In this document: in pieces, positions 52,001-60,381 of the stretch | Numbering within the stretch: position 1 is the first letter of the stretch | Layout: every line of letters begins with the position of its first letter | Assembly: GCA_964550025.1 (NCBI GenBank) | Contig: CAZJYI010000003.1 | Span: 1-64,000 of the forward strand | Origin: CAZJYI01 sp964550025 | GTDB lineage: Bacteria; Verrucomicrobiota; Kiritimatiellia; UBA8416; CAYOBW01 | Reading direction: 5' to 3' | Length of the DNA stretch: 64,000 nucleotides | Position numbers and translations under genes: made by a program | The notes under the pieces: model-generated | Told to the model about the DNA's origin: nothing | Databases searched by the model: none | The model's input: the letters and a program-made list of their open reading frames with translations, nothing else

Positions 52001-53738
52001 ACGCGGGTTCCTGAGATCGGCAGGTATCGGGGGCGTCCTGTCCGCATTTGGCCCTATGGGCTGGGCGGGGCCCGATTCCAGGAGCCGCCCCAACGTCATC
52101 CTGGTCATGACCGACGACCAGGGGTACGGCGACCTGGCCTGTCACGGCAACCCGGTCATCAAAACACCATCCCTGGACAAGCTTCACGCCGATTGCGTGC
52201 GACTGACGGACTTTCATGTGTCCCCTTGCTGCACGCCCACGCGAGCTTCACTCATGACGGGAAAGGACGCCGTGCGGACCGGCGCCTGGGGAACGACCTG
52301 GGGACGTTCGCTTCCACGCAGGGACGACATGATGATGGCGGACATTTTCCGCGCCGCGGGCTACAGGACCGGCTTCTTCGGCAAGTGGCACCTGGGCGAC
52401 AACTATCCGTTCAGACCTGAGGACCGCGGTTTTCAGGAAGTCGTGCGCCATGGAGGCGGGGGTGTAGGCCAGACGCCGGACTACTGGGGCAACGACTACT
52501 TCGATGACACCTACTACCACAACGGCAAACCGGAAGAGTACACCGGCTACTGCACCGACGTGTGGTTCGACAACGCCATACGCTTTATCGAACAGAACGG
52601 GGACAGACCCTTCTTCTGCTATCTGCCGACCAACGCGCCGCACGGTCCCTACCTGGTCGCTGAGAAGTACAGCAAGCCGTACGCCGGCAATCCCAAAGTG
52701 CCGAATGCCGCCTTCTACGGGATGATCGCCAACATCGACGAGAACATGGGACGGCTGATAGCCAGGCTCAAGTCCCTGGGTCTCGAAGACAACACGATCC
52801 TGATATTTATGACCGATAACGGCACCGCCGCCGGTATCAAGCGCGGCAAGGGATACAACAGCGGCATGCGGGGTGCGAAAGGCAGCAACTACGACGGGGG
52901 ACACCGTGTGCCTTGCTTTATCCGCTGGCCACGGAAGGGTCTCAGGGGTGGCCGGAATATCGGGGAGTTGACCGCACACATCGACCTCCTGCCGACACTC
53001 ATTGAATTGTGCAGCCTCGAGGTGCCGGCCTGGACGGCGTTCGACGGAGTCAGCCTGGCCTCCCTCGTGACCGGGCAGTCGCAGACACTCCCCGACCGCT
53101 CCGTCATCATCCAGTACTCGCAGACCACCACGCCGCCACCCAAATGGCGCTCGGCAGTGTTGCGCAACAGGTGGCGACTGGTGAACGGCAAGGAACTCTA
53201 CGACATTCGAACGGACCCCGGTCAGAAGACGAACGTGGCCGCCGAGCACCCGCAGATCGTCGAACGCCTGCAGAACGACTATGAAGAATGGTGGGCCGAA
53301 GTCTCCAAACGCTTTGGCGAAACCTGCGACATTGTCGTCGGGTCGGACCACGAGAACCCGGTGAGCCTGACGGCATTTGACTGGCATACGCGTACGCCCT
53401 GGAACCAGGGCCACATCCGTTCGGGGACACGCGGCAACGGCTTCTGGGCCATCGAGGTGGAGCGGGACGGCACGTACGAGATTGCCCTGCGCCGCTGGCC
53501 GCGGGAGCTCGACAAGCCCATCACGGCACCCGTCACCAGGGGCAAGGCTCTGCCGGTACGAGCGGCCCGCCTGAAAGTCGGGACCATTGACGAAACGCAG
53601 GACATTGCGGCAAACGCAGCAGCCGCGGTTTTCGAGGTGAAGCTGAAGGCCGGCAAGACCCGTCTGCAGACCTGGTTCCTGGATGCCGACAACCGCGAGC
53701 TCTGCGGCGCGTATTACGTCTGCGCCAAGAGGCATTGA
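51993..53738 (+). CDS. Exported sulfatase with C-terminal beta domain
   Basis: 581 residues. A Tat-like signal MNRRGFLRSAGIGGVLSAFG is followed by the sulfatase core: NVILVMTDDQGYGDL, the formylglycine motif C80-T-P-T-R84, TGFFFGKWHLGDN-like FGKWHLGDN, and MTDNGTAAG. After the core (about residue 440) a carbohydrate-binding-like beta domain (YEIALRRWPRELDKPI) extends the protein by 140 residues relative to a plain sulfatase. It is translationally coupled to the TIM-barrel protein. Export through Tat suggests folding or metal loading in the cytosol; sulfated glycan substrate is inferred. Confidence 0.9.
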   Translation: MNRRGFLRSAGIGGVLSAFGPMGWAGPDSRSRPNVILVMTDDQGYGDLACHGNPVIKTPSLDKLHADCVRLTDFHVSPCCTPTRASLMTGKDAVRTGAWGTTWGRSLPRRDDMMMADIFRAAGYRTGFFGKWHLGDNYPFRPEDRGFQEVVRHGGGGVGQTPDYWGNDYFDDTYYHNGKPEEYTGYCTDVWFDNAIRFIEQNGDRPFFCYLPTNAPHGPYLVAEKYSKPYAGNPKVPNAAFYGMIANIDENMGRLIARLKSLGLEDNTILIFMTDNGTAAGIKRGKGYNSGMRGAKGSNYDGGHRVPCFIRWPRKGLRGGRNIGELTAHIDLLPTLIELCSLEVPAWTAFDGVSLASLVTGQSQTLPDRSVIIQYSQTTTPPPKWRSAVLRNRWRLVNGKELYDIRTDPGQKTNVAAEHPQIVERLQNDYEEWWAEVSKRFGETCDIVVGSDHENPVSLTAFDWHTRTPWNQGHIRSGTRGNGFWAIEVERDGTYEIALRRWPRELDKPITAPVTRGKALPVRAARLKVGTIDETQDIAANAAAAVFEVKLKAGKTRLQTWFLDADNRELCGAYYVCAKRH

Positions 53739-54086
53739 GGCCGCCCTCCGGGCTGGTCCCAGTACAACTGGGACCTACGTCCTTCCTCGGCGCGGACTCC
53801 AACGTAGGTCCGATTTGTAATCGGACCCTTCCCCAGAAACTACACTGTGGAAAGAGGACCGTGGAAAGGAGACAGACCCCGTACGTTTGCTGTGCTGCGG
53901 GTTTTCATTCCGGCCCCATGCACATACCACAGATGCACGGACGATTCACTGGCAAGGTTGAGAGAGCGGCCGTGCAGGGTCTGTCCCCGGACGGTCCCCT
54001 GCACGGTCGTCCCCGAACGGTCGACGACTGGAACGGGTAAACAATGACCGGGGGGAACGGCTGGCGAGGGCTGTTTGTCTTGGGCC
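53739..54086. other. Intergenic region rich in short hairpins
   Basis: This 348-base gap between convergent genes contains the paired TTGTA-loop hairpins at 53755-53827 (separate entry) and an inverted pair of GACAGACCCC (near 53870) and GGGTCTGTCCCC (near 53976). No reading frame with recognisable protein features was found. Confidence 0.5.
53755..53827. repeat. Inverted pair of CGTAGGTCC hairpins with TTGTA loops
   Basis: Copy 1 (53755-53780) and copy 2 (53802-53827) face each other. Read in the same sense they are CGTAGGTCCCAGTTGTACTG and CGTAGGTCCGATTTGTAATC, each completed by the complementary GGACC arm. The CGTAGGTCC foot and the TTGTA loop are shared while the stem varies with compensating changes. 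Confidence 0.65.
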
Positions 54087-55226
54087 TCAGAACACGATGT
54101 AGGAGGCGACCTTGTCGCGGCGTTTGCCTCGGCAGCCGAGTTTCTCGAGCGATCGCAGCCGCGTGCCGGCGGCTCGGGCTTTGAGAATGCGCTTGACGGT
54201 GATTTCGCCGAGGCCGGGGACACGCAAGAGGTCGGTACGAGGCGCACGGTTGATGTCTACGGGGAAGCGTTCGGGGTGGAGGCAGGCCCAGTGTTCCTTG
54301 GGGTCCATATCCAGGGATAGGTTGCCTTCGCGAGTGAATGGAATCTCCGTGACGGCAAAGCCGTACTTCCTGAGAAGCCAGTCGACCTGATAGAGGCGGT
54401 GTTCGCGCGTCAGGACGTCGCCGGGCACTCCTGATGCGATCTCGCCAGGAAGGTCGGGATCGCCGAGGCCTCTCTGGTAGGCGCTGAAGTACACGCGGCC
54501 CATTCGCAAGCGTTCATACAGCCCGCCCGTGTAACGAACGATTTCACGATCCGTTTCATCGGATGCCCCAACGACAAACTGGGTCGATTGCTTGACGCGC
54601 CGGTAGCGATTGCCCTTGCCGGTAAGCCTGCTGATCAGCTTGAGCGGGCGAATGATATCGTCGGTGTAGCTCTTCTGCGCCGAGAGCCGCTTAAAATGTC
54701 GTTCTCCCGGGGTTTCGATGTTGAGGGAGACAGCACTGGCGAGGGAGACGGCCTCTTCGATGGCGGCGTCGGAAGCGCCCGGAATGACCTTGAGGTGGAT
54801 GTACCCTCTGAACTGCTCGTGCGAGCGTAACAGGCGGGCCACGGCAACGAGCCGGTCCATGGTCGCGTCCGGTGCCCCGATGACGCCGCTGGTCAGGAAA
54901 AGCCCGAACACCTGTCCGGCCCGCAGATAGGCGAGGAAGGTGCGGACGACTTCTTCCGGTTCGAGTGTACATCGGCGGGGATCACGGTTGACCCGTAACG
55001 GGCAGTATTTGCAGTCGTTGACGCAGACGTTGGACATCAGCGTTTTGAAGAGGACACACTGACCGCCATCCTGTAGCGTGACGGGGTAGATCCAGTGGTC
55101 ATCTTGGCCACGATGGCGGCGATCGAGACGGTTGGTTCCGCAGGCGCAGGCCAGGTCATATTGAGAATCCGCGCCCAGGATCGAGAGTTTCTCGTGCGTG
55201 TCCGGCGGTGTGCGTATGCCCAGCAT
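54087..55226 (-). CDS. Radical SAM protein of the DNA modification/repair type (rSAM_link_UDG)
   Basis: 379 residues from ATG 55226. The iron-sulfur motif is C68-x3-C72-x2-C75 (NVCVNDCKYCPLR), preceded by DLACACGTNRLDRRHRG, a short cysteine-bearing lead typical of the putative DNA modification/repair radical SAM family. The body carries GIYHLKVIPG-like YIHLKVIPGASD, SLNIETPGERHF and FVVGASDETDREI. The end is a helix-hairpin-helix DNA-binding segment RTDLLRVPGLGEITVKRILK. The usual partner, a uracil-DNA-glycosylase-superfamily protein, is not in this window. It ends the gap shared with the PFK gene, which is divergent. Confidence 0.87.
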   Translation of the reverse strand: MLGIRTPPDTHEKLSILGADSQYDLACACGTNRLDRRHRGQDDHWIYPVTLQDGGQCVLFKTLMSNVCVNDCKYCPLRVNRDPRRCTLEPEEVVRTFLAYLRAGQVFGLFLTSGVIGAPDATMDRLVAVARLLRSHEQFRGYIHLKVIPGASDAAIEEAVSLASAVSLNIETPGERHFKRLSAQKSYTDDIIRPLKLISRLTGKGNRYRRVKQSTQFVVGASDETDREIVRYTGGLYERLRMGRVYFSAYQRGLGDPDLPGEIASGVPGDVLTREHRLYQVDWLLRKYGFAVTEIPFTREGNLSLDMDPKEHWACLHPERFPVDINRAPRTDLLRVPGLGEITVKRILKARAAGTRLRSLEKLGCRGKRRDKVASYIVF

Positions 55227-55265
55227 GACGCAGAATAGGTGAACGGAAGTTCCGTGACAAGAAAA

Positions 55266-55292
55266 CTTGTGTGTTTTGTGGCCTTTGTGGCC
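55266..55292. repeat. Additional half copy of the GGCCAC/CACAAAA repeat
   Basis: CTTGTGTGTTTTGTGGCC followed by TTTGTGGCC matches the right inner arm of the nested repeat at 49547-49575. It occupies the divergent gap between the radical SAM and phosphofructokinase genes. Confidence 0.55.
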
Positions 55293-55334
55293 ATACTCTC
55301 TGACTTGGAAGGAGCAGATGGAAGGTGAGCAGAC

Positions 55335-56621
55335 ATGACTAGACCAAACGCCCTCGTGGCCCAGTCCGGCGGGCCGTCGCCGGTGATCAACGCCTCGTTG
55401 CAGGGCATCATCGAAGGATGTCGCGCCTTTCCCGAGCGGATCGGGAACCTCTATGCCGCCTGGCACGGAATCGAGGGCGTCCTGAACGAGGAGCTGATCG
55501 ACCTGTACGCGCAGCCGGCCGCCGAGCTCGAACGACTCAAGTACACGCCGGCCGCCGGGTCCATCGGCACCTGCCGCTACAAGCTGACGCCGAAACAGCA
55601 GGAGGATTTCGACCGGATCATCGAGGTCTTTCGCGCACACGACATCGGTTATTTCTTCTATATCGGCGGCAACGATTCGATGGACACGGCGCACAAGGTT
55701 TCCGACCTCGCGCACGAAGCTGGCCTGGACGTGGTCTGCACCGGCGTGCCAAAGACGATCGACAACGACGTGGGTGACACGGAGTTCAAGCTGCTCGACC
55801 ACACGCCGGGCTATGGCAGTGCCGCCCGGTATTGGGCGGACATCATCCGTGACACGAACGAAGAAAACCGCGGCATGTGCCCGTCGGAGTGCGTGTCCGT
55901 GCTGCAGGCAATGGGGCGCAAGGCCGGGTTCATCCCCGCAGCGTCGCGCCTGGCCGACCCGGAGCGCGAGATGCCGCTGCAGATCTATATGGCCGAATCG
56001 CATCACACGCTGGAGTCGCTGCACGAGAATGTGAACCGCCAGTTGCGCGAGTCGGGCCGCTGCATCGTCGTGGTGAGCGAGGGATTCGACGTCGGGGAGC
56101 TGGGCGAGGCGCACGACGGGTTCGGGCATATCGAGTACGGCGCCAGCAAGACGGTAGCCGCCCAGGTGGTGGGCAACTACCTCAACGAGCACGGCTTGGT
56201 CGCGCGGGGACAGGCAACGTGGCAGATACCGGGTGTGCTGCAGCGTTCGACCTCCGCGCACATGTCGCCCGTTGATCGCGAGGAAGCGTGCGAGGTCGGC
56301 CGTCACGCCGTAGAGGTGGCCATGAACGACGGCACCGGCTGGATGGCGACAATCCTGCGCGCACCGGGAGATACCTACCGCGCCGTCTATGAAAGGGCGC
56401 GCCTGGAACAGATCGCCAACTCGTTCCGGCCGCTGCCGCAGGACTGGATTACGGAAGATGGTCTGGACGTGACCGATGACTTCATCCGCTACGCACGACC
56501 CCTGATCGGCGAAGCTGAAGCAACGGAAACGGCAGGCCACCGCCCGAAATTCGCCCGTCTCAACCCTGTCTTCATCGAGCCGAAACTCGCCGCGTACGTT
56601 CCCGTCCGATGCAGGGCGTAG
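55335..56621 (+). CDS. 6-phosphofructokinase, PPi-type signature
   Basis: 428 residues. Group A PFK motifs are clear: AQSGGPSPVINASLQGII, IGGNDSM (111-116) and PKTIDND (139-145), with the catalytic aspartate 143. The aspartate in GGND and the lysine in PKTIDND are the two positions that distinguish pyrophosphate- from ATP-dependent enzymes (ATP enzymes have GGDG and PGTIDND). It phosphorylates fructose-6-phosphate to the 1,6-bisphosphate, reversibly if PPi is used. The GGN in place of GGD is a known clade variant. The start is preceded by GAGCAG, about 14 bases away, weak. Confidence 0.88.
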   Translation: MTRPNALVAQSGGPSPVINASLQGIIEGCRAFPERIGNLYAAWHGIEGVLNEELIDLYAQPAAELERLKYTPAAGSIGTCRYKLTPKQQEDFDRIIEVFRAHDIGYFFYIGGNDSMDTAHKVSDLAHEAGLDVVCTGVPKTIDNDVGDTEFKLLDHTPGYGSAARYWADIIRDTNEENRGMCPSECVSVLQAMGRKAGFIPAASRLADPEREMPLQIYMAESHHTLESLHENVNRQLRESGRCIVVVSEGFDVGELGEAHDGFGHIEYGASKTVAAQVVGNYLNEHGLVARGQATWQIPGVLQRSTSAHMSPVDREEACEVGRHAVEVAMNDGTGWMATILRAPGDTYRAVYERARLEQIANSFRPLPQDWITEDGLDVTDDFIRYARPLIGEAEATETAGHRPKFARLNPVFIEPKLAAYVPVRCRA

Positions 56622-56622
56622 C

Positions 56623-56639
56623 GCCGGCTTTCAGCCGGT
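56623..56639. repeat. Small palindrome between convergent genes
   Basis: CCGGCT-TTC-AGCCGG starts two bases after the phosphofructokinase stop. The rest of the short gap (to 56702) includes a second GC-rich dyad GGACGGAGGACGCCGCTCC. No T-run follows, so intrinsic termination is not supported. Confidence 0.35.
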
Positions 56640-56702
56640 GACCGGTGGCGCGGGTCTTCGACGCGCGCCGAGCATGGGACGGAGGACGCCGCTCCAGCCG
56701 TC

Positions 56703-58046
56703 TCATGCAGGAAGATGAAAGCTGTCGCCCGTCTCGGCAATCCAGGCGGCCAGCCGGCTGTGGAGGCGCCCGTGTTCGGAGCGGTAGGCCGTGTTGTGGG
56801 CCAAGTTGGCCTGCTCGTAGGGATCCTCCTTCAGGTTGAAGAGCAGCCACGGCTGGTTCTCGAGGACGACGTACTTCCATCCGTCCGTTGTAACCACACC
56901 GCGCCACGGGCGGTCGACACTGTTACCGTGGCCGGTCGGGATCACCAGTTGCAGGAACGCGGAGTCGGGGGGCGTTCCGAGCTCGCGGTCGGAGCGGTAG
57001 CAACCCGAGTAATCGTACCCGGCCATGGTGTCGGGCGCGTCCAGTCCGCACAGACCAAGCGTAGTCGGTGCGATATCGACATGGTTGATCGGAAACGGGC
57101 GGCGTCCTCCGCGGTGCCCATAGACGGTGGGTGGTCCGCCAATGACAAACGGTATGCGGATGGATTCCTCCCAGGGCGACGTCTTGCGGAACTGCCCCTG
57201 CGACCCGTGCATGTCGCCGTGGTCGGAGAAGAAGACGATCACGGTTTCGTGATCCAGCCCGGCCTCGGCCAGGGCGTCGCGGATGCGGCCGACGTTCCAG
57301 TCAAGGTTCTCGATCTGGGCGCAGGCCCCGGCCAGCTCGCGCCGGGCCCGGCCCTGCACACGCAGGATATCCGGCACGTTCGGGCGCATCCGCAGTGCGG
57401 CCGGGTTGTGGCGTGCCATGAGCTCGGACGGTGCGAGGTAGGGGTTGTGCGGCGGCTGCACCGACAGCGCGGCAAAGAAGGGGCGCCCGCCGCCCGCGTT
57501 CTTCTCTCGCCCCTTCTCCCGAATGAACGCGACCAGCATGTCGGTCAAGGCATCGGTCTCATACCCCGGCAGCCGCTGCAATTCCACCTCGTCCGCGTCA
57601 GCGCAGTGGCCGTGAACCCATGAGTCCCACTGGCTGTTATTGTTCTCGTAGCCAATCCAGGTCTCAAAGCCGCCGCGGCGCTCACGCGGGACGATGTGGA
57701 AGGCCGCTCGCCCATCGCGTTCGTGCCAACCGTCCAGGTGCCATTTTCCGAAATAGGCCGTCTCGTACCCATGATCCCGGAACGCGTGCGCAATGGTGGG
57801 GATCTCCGGCGGCATTTGCTCCTCGTGGCCCGGCACGCACTCGTGGGGATAGCGGCTGGTGAGAAGCGAACCGCGGAAGGGACAGCAAAGTGGAAAGCCC
57901 GCCACGGCCCGCTCGAAGTTGACCCCCTCGGCGGCCAGGCGGTCAATCTCCGGTGTGTTCAGATTGGGATCACCGTTGCAGCTCAACGCCTGGGCACGGT
58001 GCTGATCACCGAACACCCAGACCGCGTTGCGGGGGAGGTCAGCCAT
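56703..58046 (-). CDS. Sulfatase-family hydrolase without signal peptide
   Basis: 447 residues. It starts directly with AVWVFGDQHRAQALSCNG, where a DQ replaces the usual TDDQ, and has a formylglycine-type motif C54-C55-P56-F57-R58 (CxPxR). Further landmarks are TAYFGKWHLDGW and VFFSDHGDMHGS. There is no signal peptide, so it should work in the cytosol, unlike the two exported sulfatases. Such enzymes desulfate imported oligosaccharides or hydrolyse phosphonate monoesters and phosphodiesters. It overlaps the end of the zinc/membrane gene by eight bases. Confidence 0.85.
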   Translation of the reverse strand: MADLPRNAVWVFGDQHRAQALSCNGDPNLNTPEIDRLAAEGVNFERAVAGFPLCCPFRGSLLTSRYPHECVPGHEEQMPPEIPTIAHAFRDHGYETAYFGKWHLDGWHERDGRAAFHIVPRERRGGFETWIGYENNNSQWDSWVHGHCADADEVELQRLPGYETDALTDMLVAFIREKGREKNAGGGRPFFAALSVQPPHNPYLAPSELMARHNPAALRMRPNVPDILRVQGRARRELAGACAQIENLDWNVGRIRDALAEAGLDHETVIVFFSDHGDMHGSQGQFRKTSPWEESIRIPFVIGGPPTVYGHRGGRRPFPINHVDIAPTTLGLCGLDAPDTMAGYDYSGCYRSDRELGTPPDSAFLQLVIPTGHGNSVDRPWRGVVTTDGWKYVVLENQPWLLFNLKEDPYEQANLAHNTAYRSEHGRLHSRLAAWIAETGDSFHLPA

Positions 58047-58854
58047 TGTGTGGTCCTTTCTCGCGTGCCGCCGCGTTGAACACCTTCTGAGGGTCGAGGC
58101 GGTGTGTTTCGACTACATTGTCTTCCCGCATCTGCTCAAGGGCTTTCTCGACCTCGGGCAACGATGGACTCAGATCACGCAGAGAGCAGCCGAGCATAGG
58201 GTAGATCTGTTTGCGGATTGCGCGGGCGGTCCGCCGAAAGCGGTACATCAGGGCACGCCACCCGACCCATAGCATGACGATCAGAAAGAACAGCATGAGG
58301 CGTTCGGACCAGGCTTCGTTCTCGACGAACAGACCGACACCCATCAGAACAAGGAAGAAGAACCCGGTCAGGAGGCAACCGTCCTTGGATTTCTGGTCCG
58401 TCACGGAGTCGCGTCCGCGAATGTCGTGTATCATCATAGCCGCGGCGCGGAGCGGTTCCCCGATGAGCGCATCCCGGTCTTCGGCAGTGACTGTGGCGGG
58501 GTTCTCCCGGGCGCGTCGCGCGCGGGCAAGTCGATCCGCCCGCACGTCGGAAAGGTTGGGAAACGTCTCCCGCACGAGCGCGTAAAGGTCGTCGCCCATG
58601 TCCTCCGAAAGCGCCGCGTAGGTCTCGCTCTCGAGCGGCATGACGAGTCCGCACACGTCGCACGTGCCTTTCAGGGAGGTCCTTCGTGTGTGCCCGAGGG
58701 GAATGCGCAGAAAGCGGGTATACTCGCTGGTTTCATCGACGGCAAACGGGCGGACCTCGCGGCACATAGGGCAGTAGTCCGCCACGCGGCCGATGCGCCT
58801 GAAGGTCTTCTTATGGTCGATCGGTGATGGCGGAATGACTGAAACCGTATTCAT
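58039..58854 (-). CDS. Zinc-ribbon-like membrane protein of unknown function
   Basis: From ATG 58854, 271 residues. Cysteines 28/31 and 65/68 (DYCPMC and TCDVCG) make a treble-clef-like zinc site in the cytosolic N-terminal part. Two membrane helices lie at about 161-177 and 186-202 (LLTGFFFLVLMGVGLFV, LMLFFLIVMLWVGW). A soluble tail follows (DLSPSLPEVEKALEQMRED). No family was recognised. Its last codons overlap the start of the sulfatase, indicating coupled translation. The upstream gap holds a perfect long hairpin. Confidence 0.65.
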   Translation of the reverse strand: MNTVSVIPPSPIDHKKTFRRIGRVADYCPMCREVRPFAVDETSEYTRFLRIPLGHTRRTSLKGTCDVCGLVMPLESETYAALSEDMGDDLYALVRETFPNLSDVRADRLARARRARENPATVTAEDRDALIGEPLRAAAMMIHDIRGRDSVTDQKSKDGCLLTGFFFLVLMGVGLFVENEAWSERLMLFFLIVMLWVGWRALMYRFRRTARAIRKQIYPMLGCSLRDLSPSLPEVEKALEQMREDNVVETHRLDPQKVFNAAAREKGPHNG

Positions 58855-58870
58855 GGCATGTGGTCCGAGT

Positions 58871-58934
58871 GTAGCCACGAGCGTGAGCGAGTGGATCGGA
58901 GGGGCAGCTTCCACTCGCTCACGCTCGTGGCTAC
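58871..58934. repeat. Perfect 25-bp-arm inverted repeat
   Basis: Arms 58871-58895 (beginning GTAGCCACGAGCGTGAGCGA) and 58910-58934 are exact complements, with a 14-base loop. It lies 17 bases upstream of the zinc/membrane gene start. The GAGCGTGAGCGAGTGG type of arm suggests an interspersed repeat family, with no second copy in this window. Confidence 0.9.
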
Positions 58935-59013
58935 CTGGGTGTTGCACATCATCGGCCCATCGCTCCTGGTTCCAGTCACAACAGGAAAGAACACCGAACT
59001 TCCCGCATGAATG

Positions 59014-60381
59014 TCATTTCCCCTCCAGTTCCCGTATCGCGCTCTCGAGCTCGCCCTGCTGTTTCAGCAGGGCGGCGCCTTCCGGGTCGTTCGCGACGAT
59101 TTGCTCAGCTTTCTCGCGGACGGCTTCACGCGTCTGTTTCAGAGCCTGTGCGGCCTGCTTCTGGGCCTCGCAGGCCGCCATGACCCGTGGGTTGTCACGC
59201 TGTGCCGTGGTCTGGAGCTCCCTGACCTTGTACGTGGCATCCCGGAATTCCTGCAACACGGCGTTCAGCGCCGCCGCATCGGGGTGGGCGGCCATCGCGG
59301 TCGTGAGTTTCTTCTCGTAAGCCGTATAGGCCGTTTCGTAGGCGCGGCCCGCCTCGGTTCTCGCTTTGCTCGCGGCTACCACGTCCGGGTCTTTCTCGAC
59401 GGTTTTCTGTATCTCGGCCAGCCGCGCTTCCAGCCGGTCGCGAAGACCGGAGTGCACTCCGTGCAGCAAGGCCCTCAGCTCCACGGCTTCTTCGATGCCG
59501 TTCAGCTTGCGGGCCACGAGACGGCGGTACGCGGCGTCCCCGTCGTACCGACGTTGCTTGCACTGCGCCATGGTCTCGCGGAGCTCAGCAAGTTGCGGGC
59601 CCTCGGCCACGCGCTTCCGAACGTTGCCGAGCTGTCGCTCCAGCTCCCGGCGATGCCGTTCGAGTTTCTCCATGACACCCAGCGCAACCTTGCCTTCGAC
59701 TGTAACGCAAACGGCCTCTCGCAGGCGCTCGTCGCGGGCGCGTTCAGCTCGCGCCAGGGCGGAGGCGGCGGCAAGGACCTCAGGGGCCTGCGTTGCCCGG
59801 CGATCAAGCTCTTTCGCACGATGGCGCAGCGCGTATTCCCGCCGCTGGAGTTTGTACAATTCCGCGTCAATCCGGGCCCACTCCGTATTGTTCGTCAGCT
59901 TGGCACGGTATAAGGCCTCGTATTCGGCCAGCGCTGCTCTCTCGAGCGCATCTGCTTCGGCACGGGCCTTATCTCGAACGCGCCGTGCCTCGACCATGTC
60001 CGGCGTGCGCTCGATTCTGGCACGAATGACGCTCCTCTGCCGTTCGAGCTTGTCCATGCTCTCCTGCAGGGTGTCGTACTCTTCCACGGCGGCCTCGGCT
60101 TCGGCATCGGCCCGACGGAGTTCGGCGACCGCCGCATCCGCGGCCGCACGCGCCTTGTAGGCCGCACGTTTGACCTCGGCAATCTTTGGATTCTGACCGT
60201 AGAGATCGTGGAGGTTGTTCAATTGTCGCATCACCGCATCCAACTTGCCGTGCAGCTCGTTGAGTGTTTCGATGCGACCCGTCGCGTTCGTGATCGGGCT
60301 CGGTTCCTGTGCATGGGCCAACGACCCGCAGAGTGCAACGATGCCTATCATGCAGATCCGTTTCCAGACGCTACACATCAT
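59014..60381 (-). CDS. Exported coiled-coil protein
   Basis: 455 residues with signal peptide MIGIVALCGSLAHAQ. Almost the whole chain is helical and charged, with repeats of a 55-residue pattern (EVKRAAYKARAAADAAVAEL, LAAASALARAERARDERLRE, VAASKARTEAGRAYETAYTA). Such proteins form periplasmic rods or spacers. Four bases of its start overlap the end of the next gene upstream (ATGA), so the two are coupled. No family recognised. Confidence 0.7.
   Translation of the reverse strand: MMCSVWKRICMIGIVALCGSLAHAQEPSPITNATGRIETLNELHGKLDAVMRQLNNLHDLYGQNPKIAEVKRAAYKARAAADAAVAELRRADAEAEAAVEEYDTLQESMDKLERQRSVIRARIERTPDMVEARRVRDKARAEADALERAALAEYEALYRAKLTNNTEWARIDAELYKLQRREYALRHRAKELDRRATQAPEVLAAASALARAERARDERLREAVCVTVEGKVALGVMEKLERHRRELERQLGNVRKRVAEGPQLAELRETMAQCKQRRYDGDAAYRRLVARKLNGIEEAVELRALLHGVHSGLRDRLEARLAEIQKTVEKDPDVVAASKARTEAGRAYETAYTAYEKKLTTAMAAHPDAAALNAVLQEFRDATYKVRELQTTAQRDNPRVMAACEAQKQAAQALKQTREAVREKAEQIVANDPEGAALLKQQGELESAIRELEGK

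Noticed and set aside
55227..56540. Long minus-strand frame continuous with the radical SAM gene (817 codons in total)
   Set aside because: Everything upstream of ATG 55226 is antisense to the phosphofructokinase gene and has no protein features; the radical SAM family also starts near MLGIRTPPD-like sequence at 55226.
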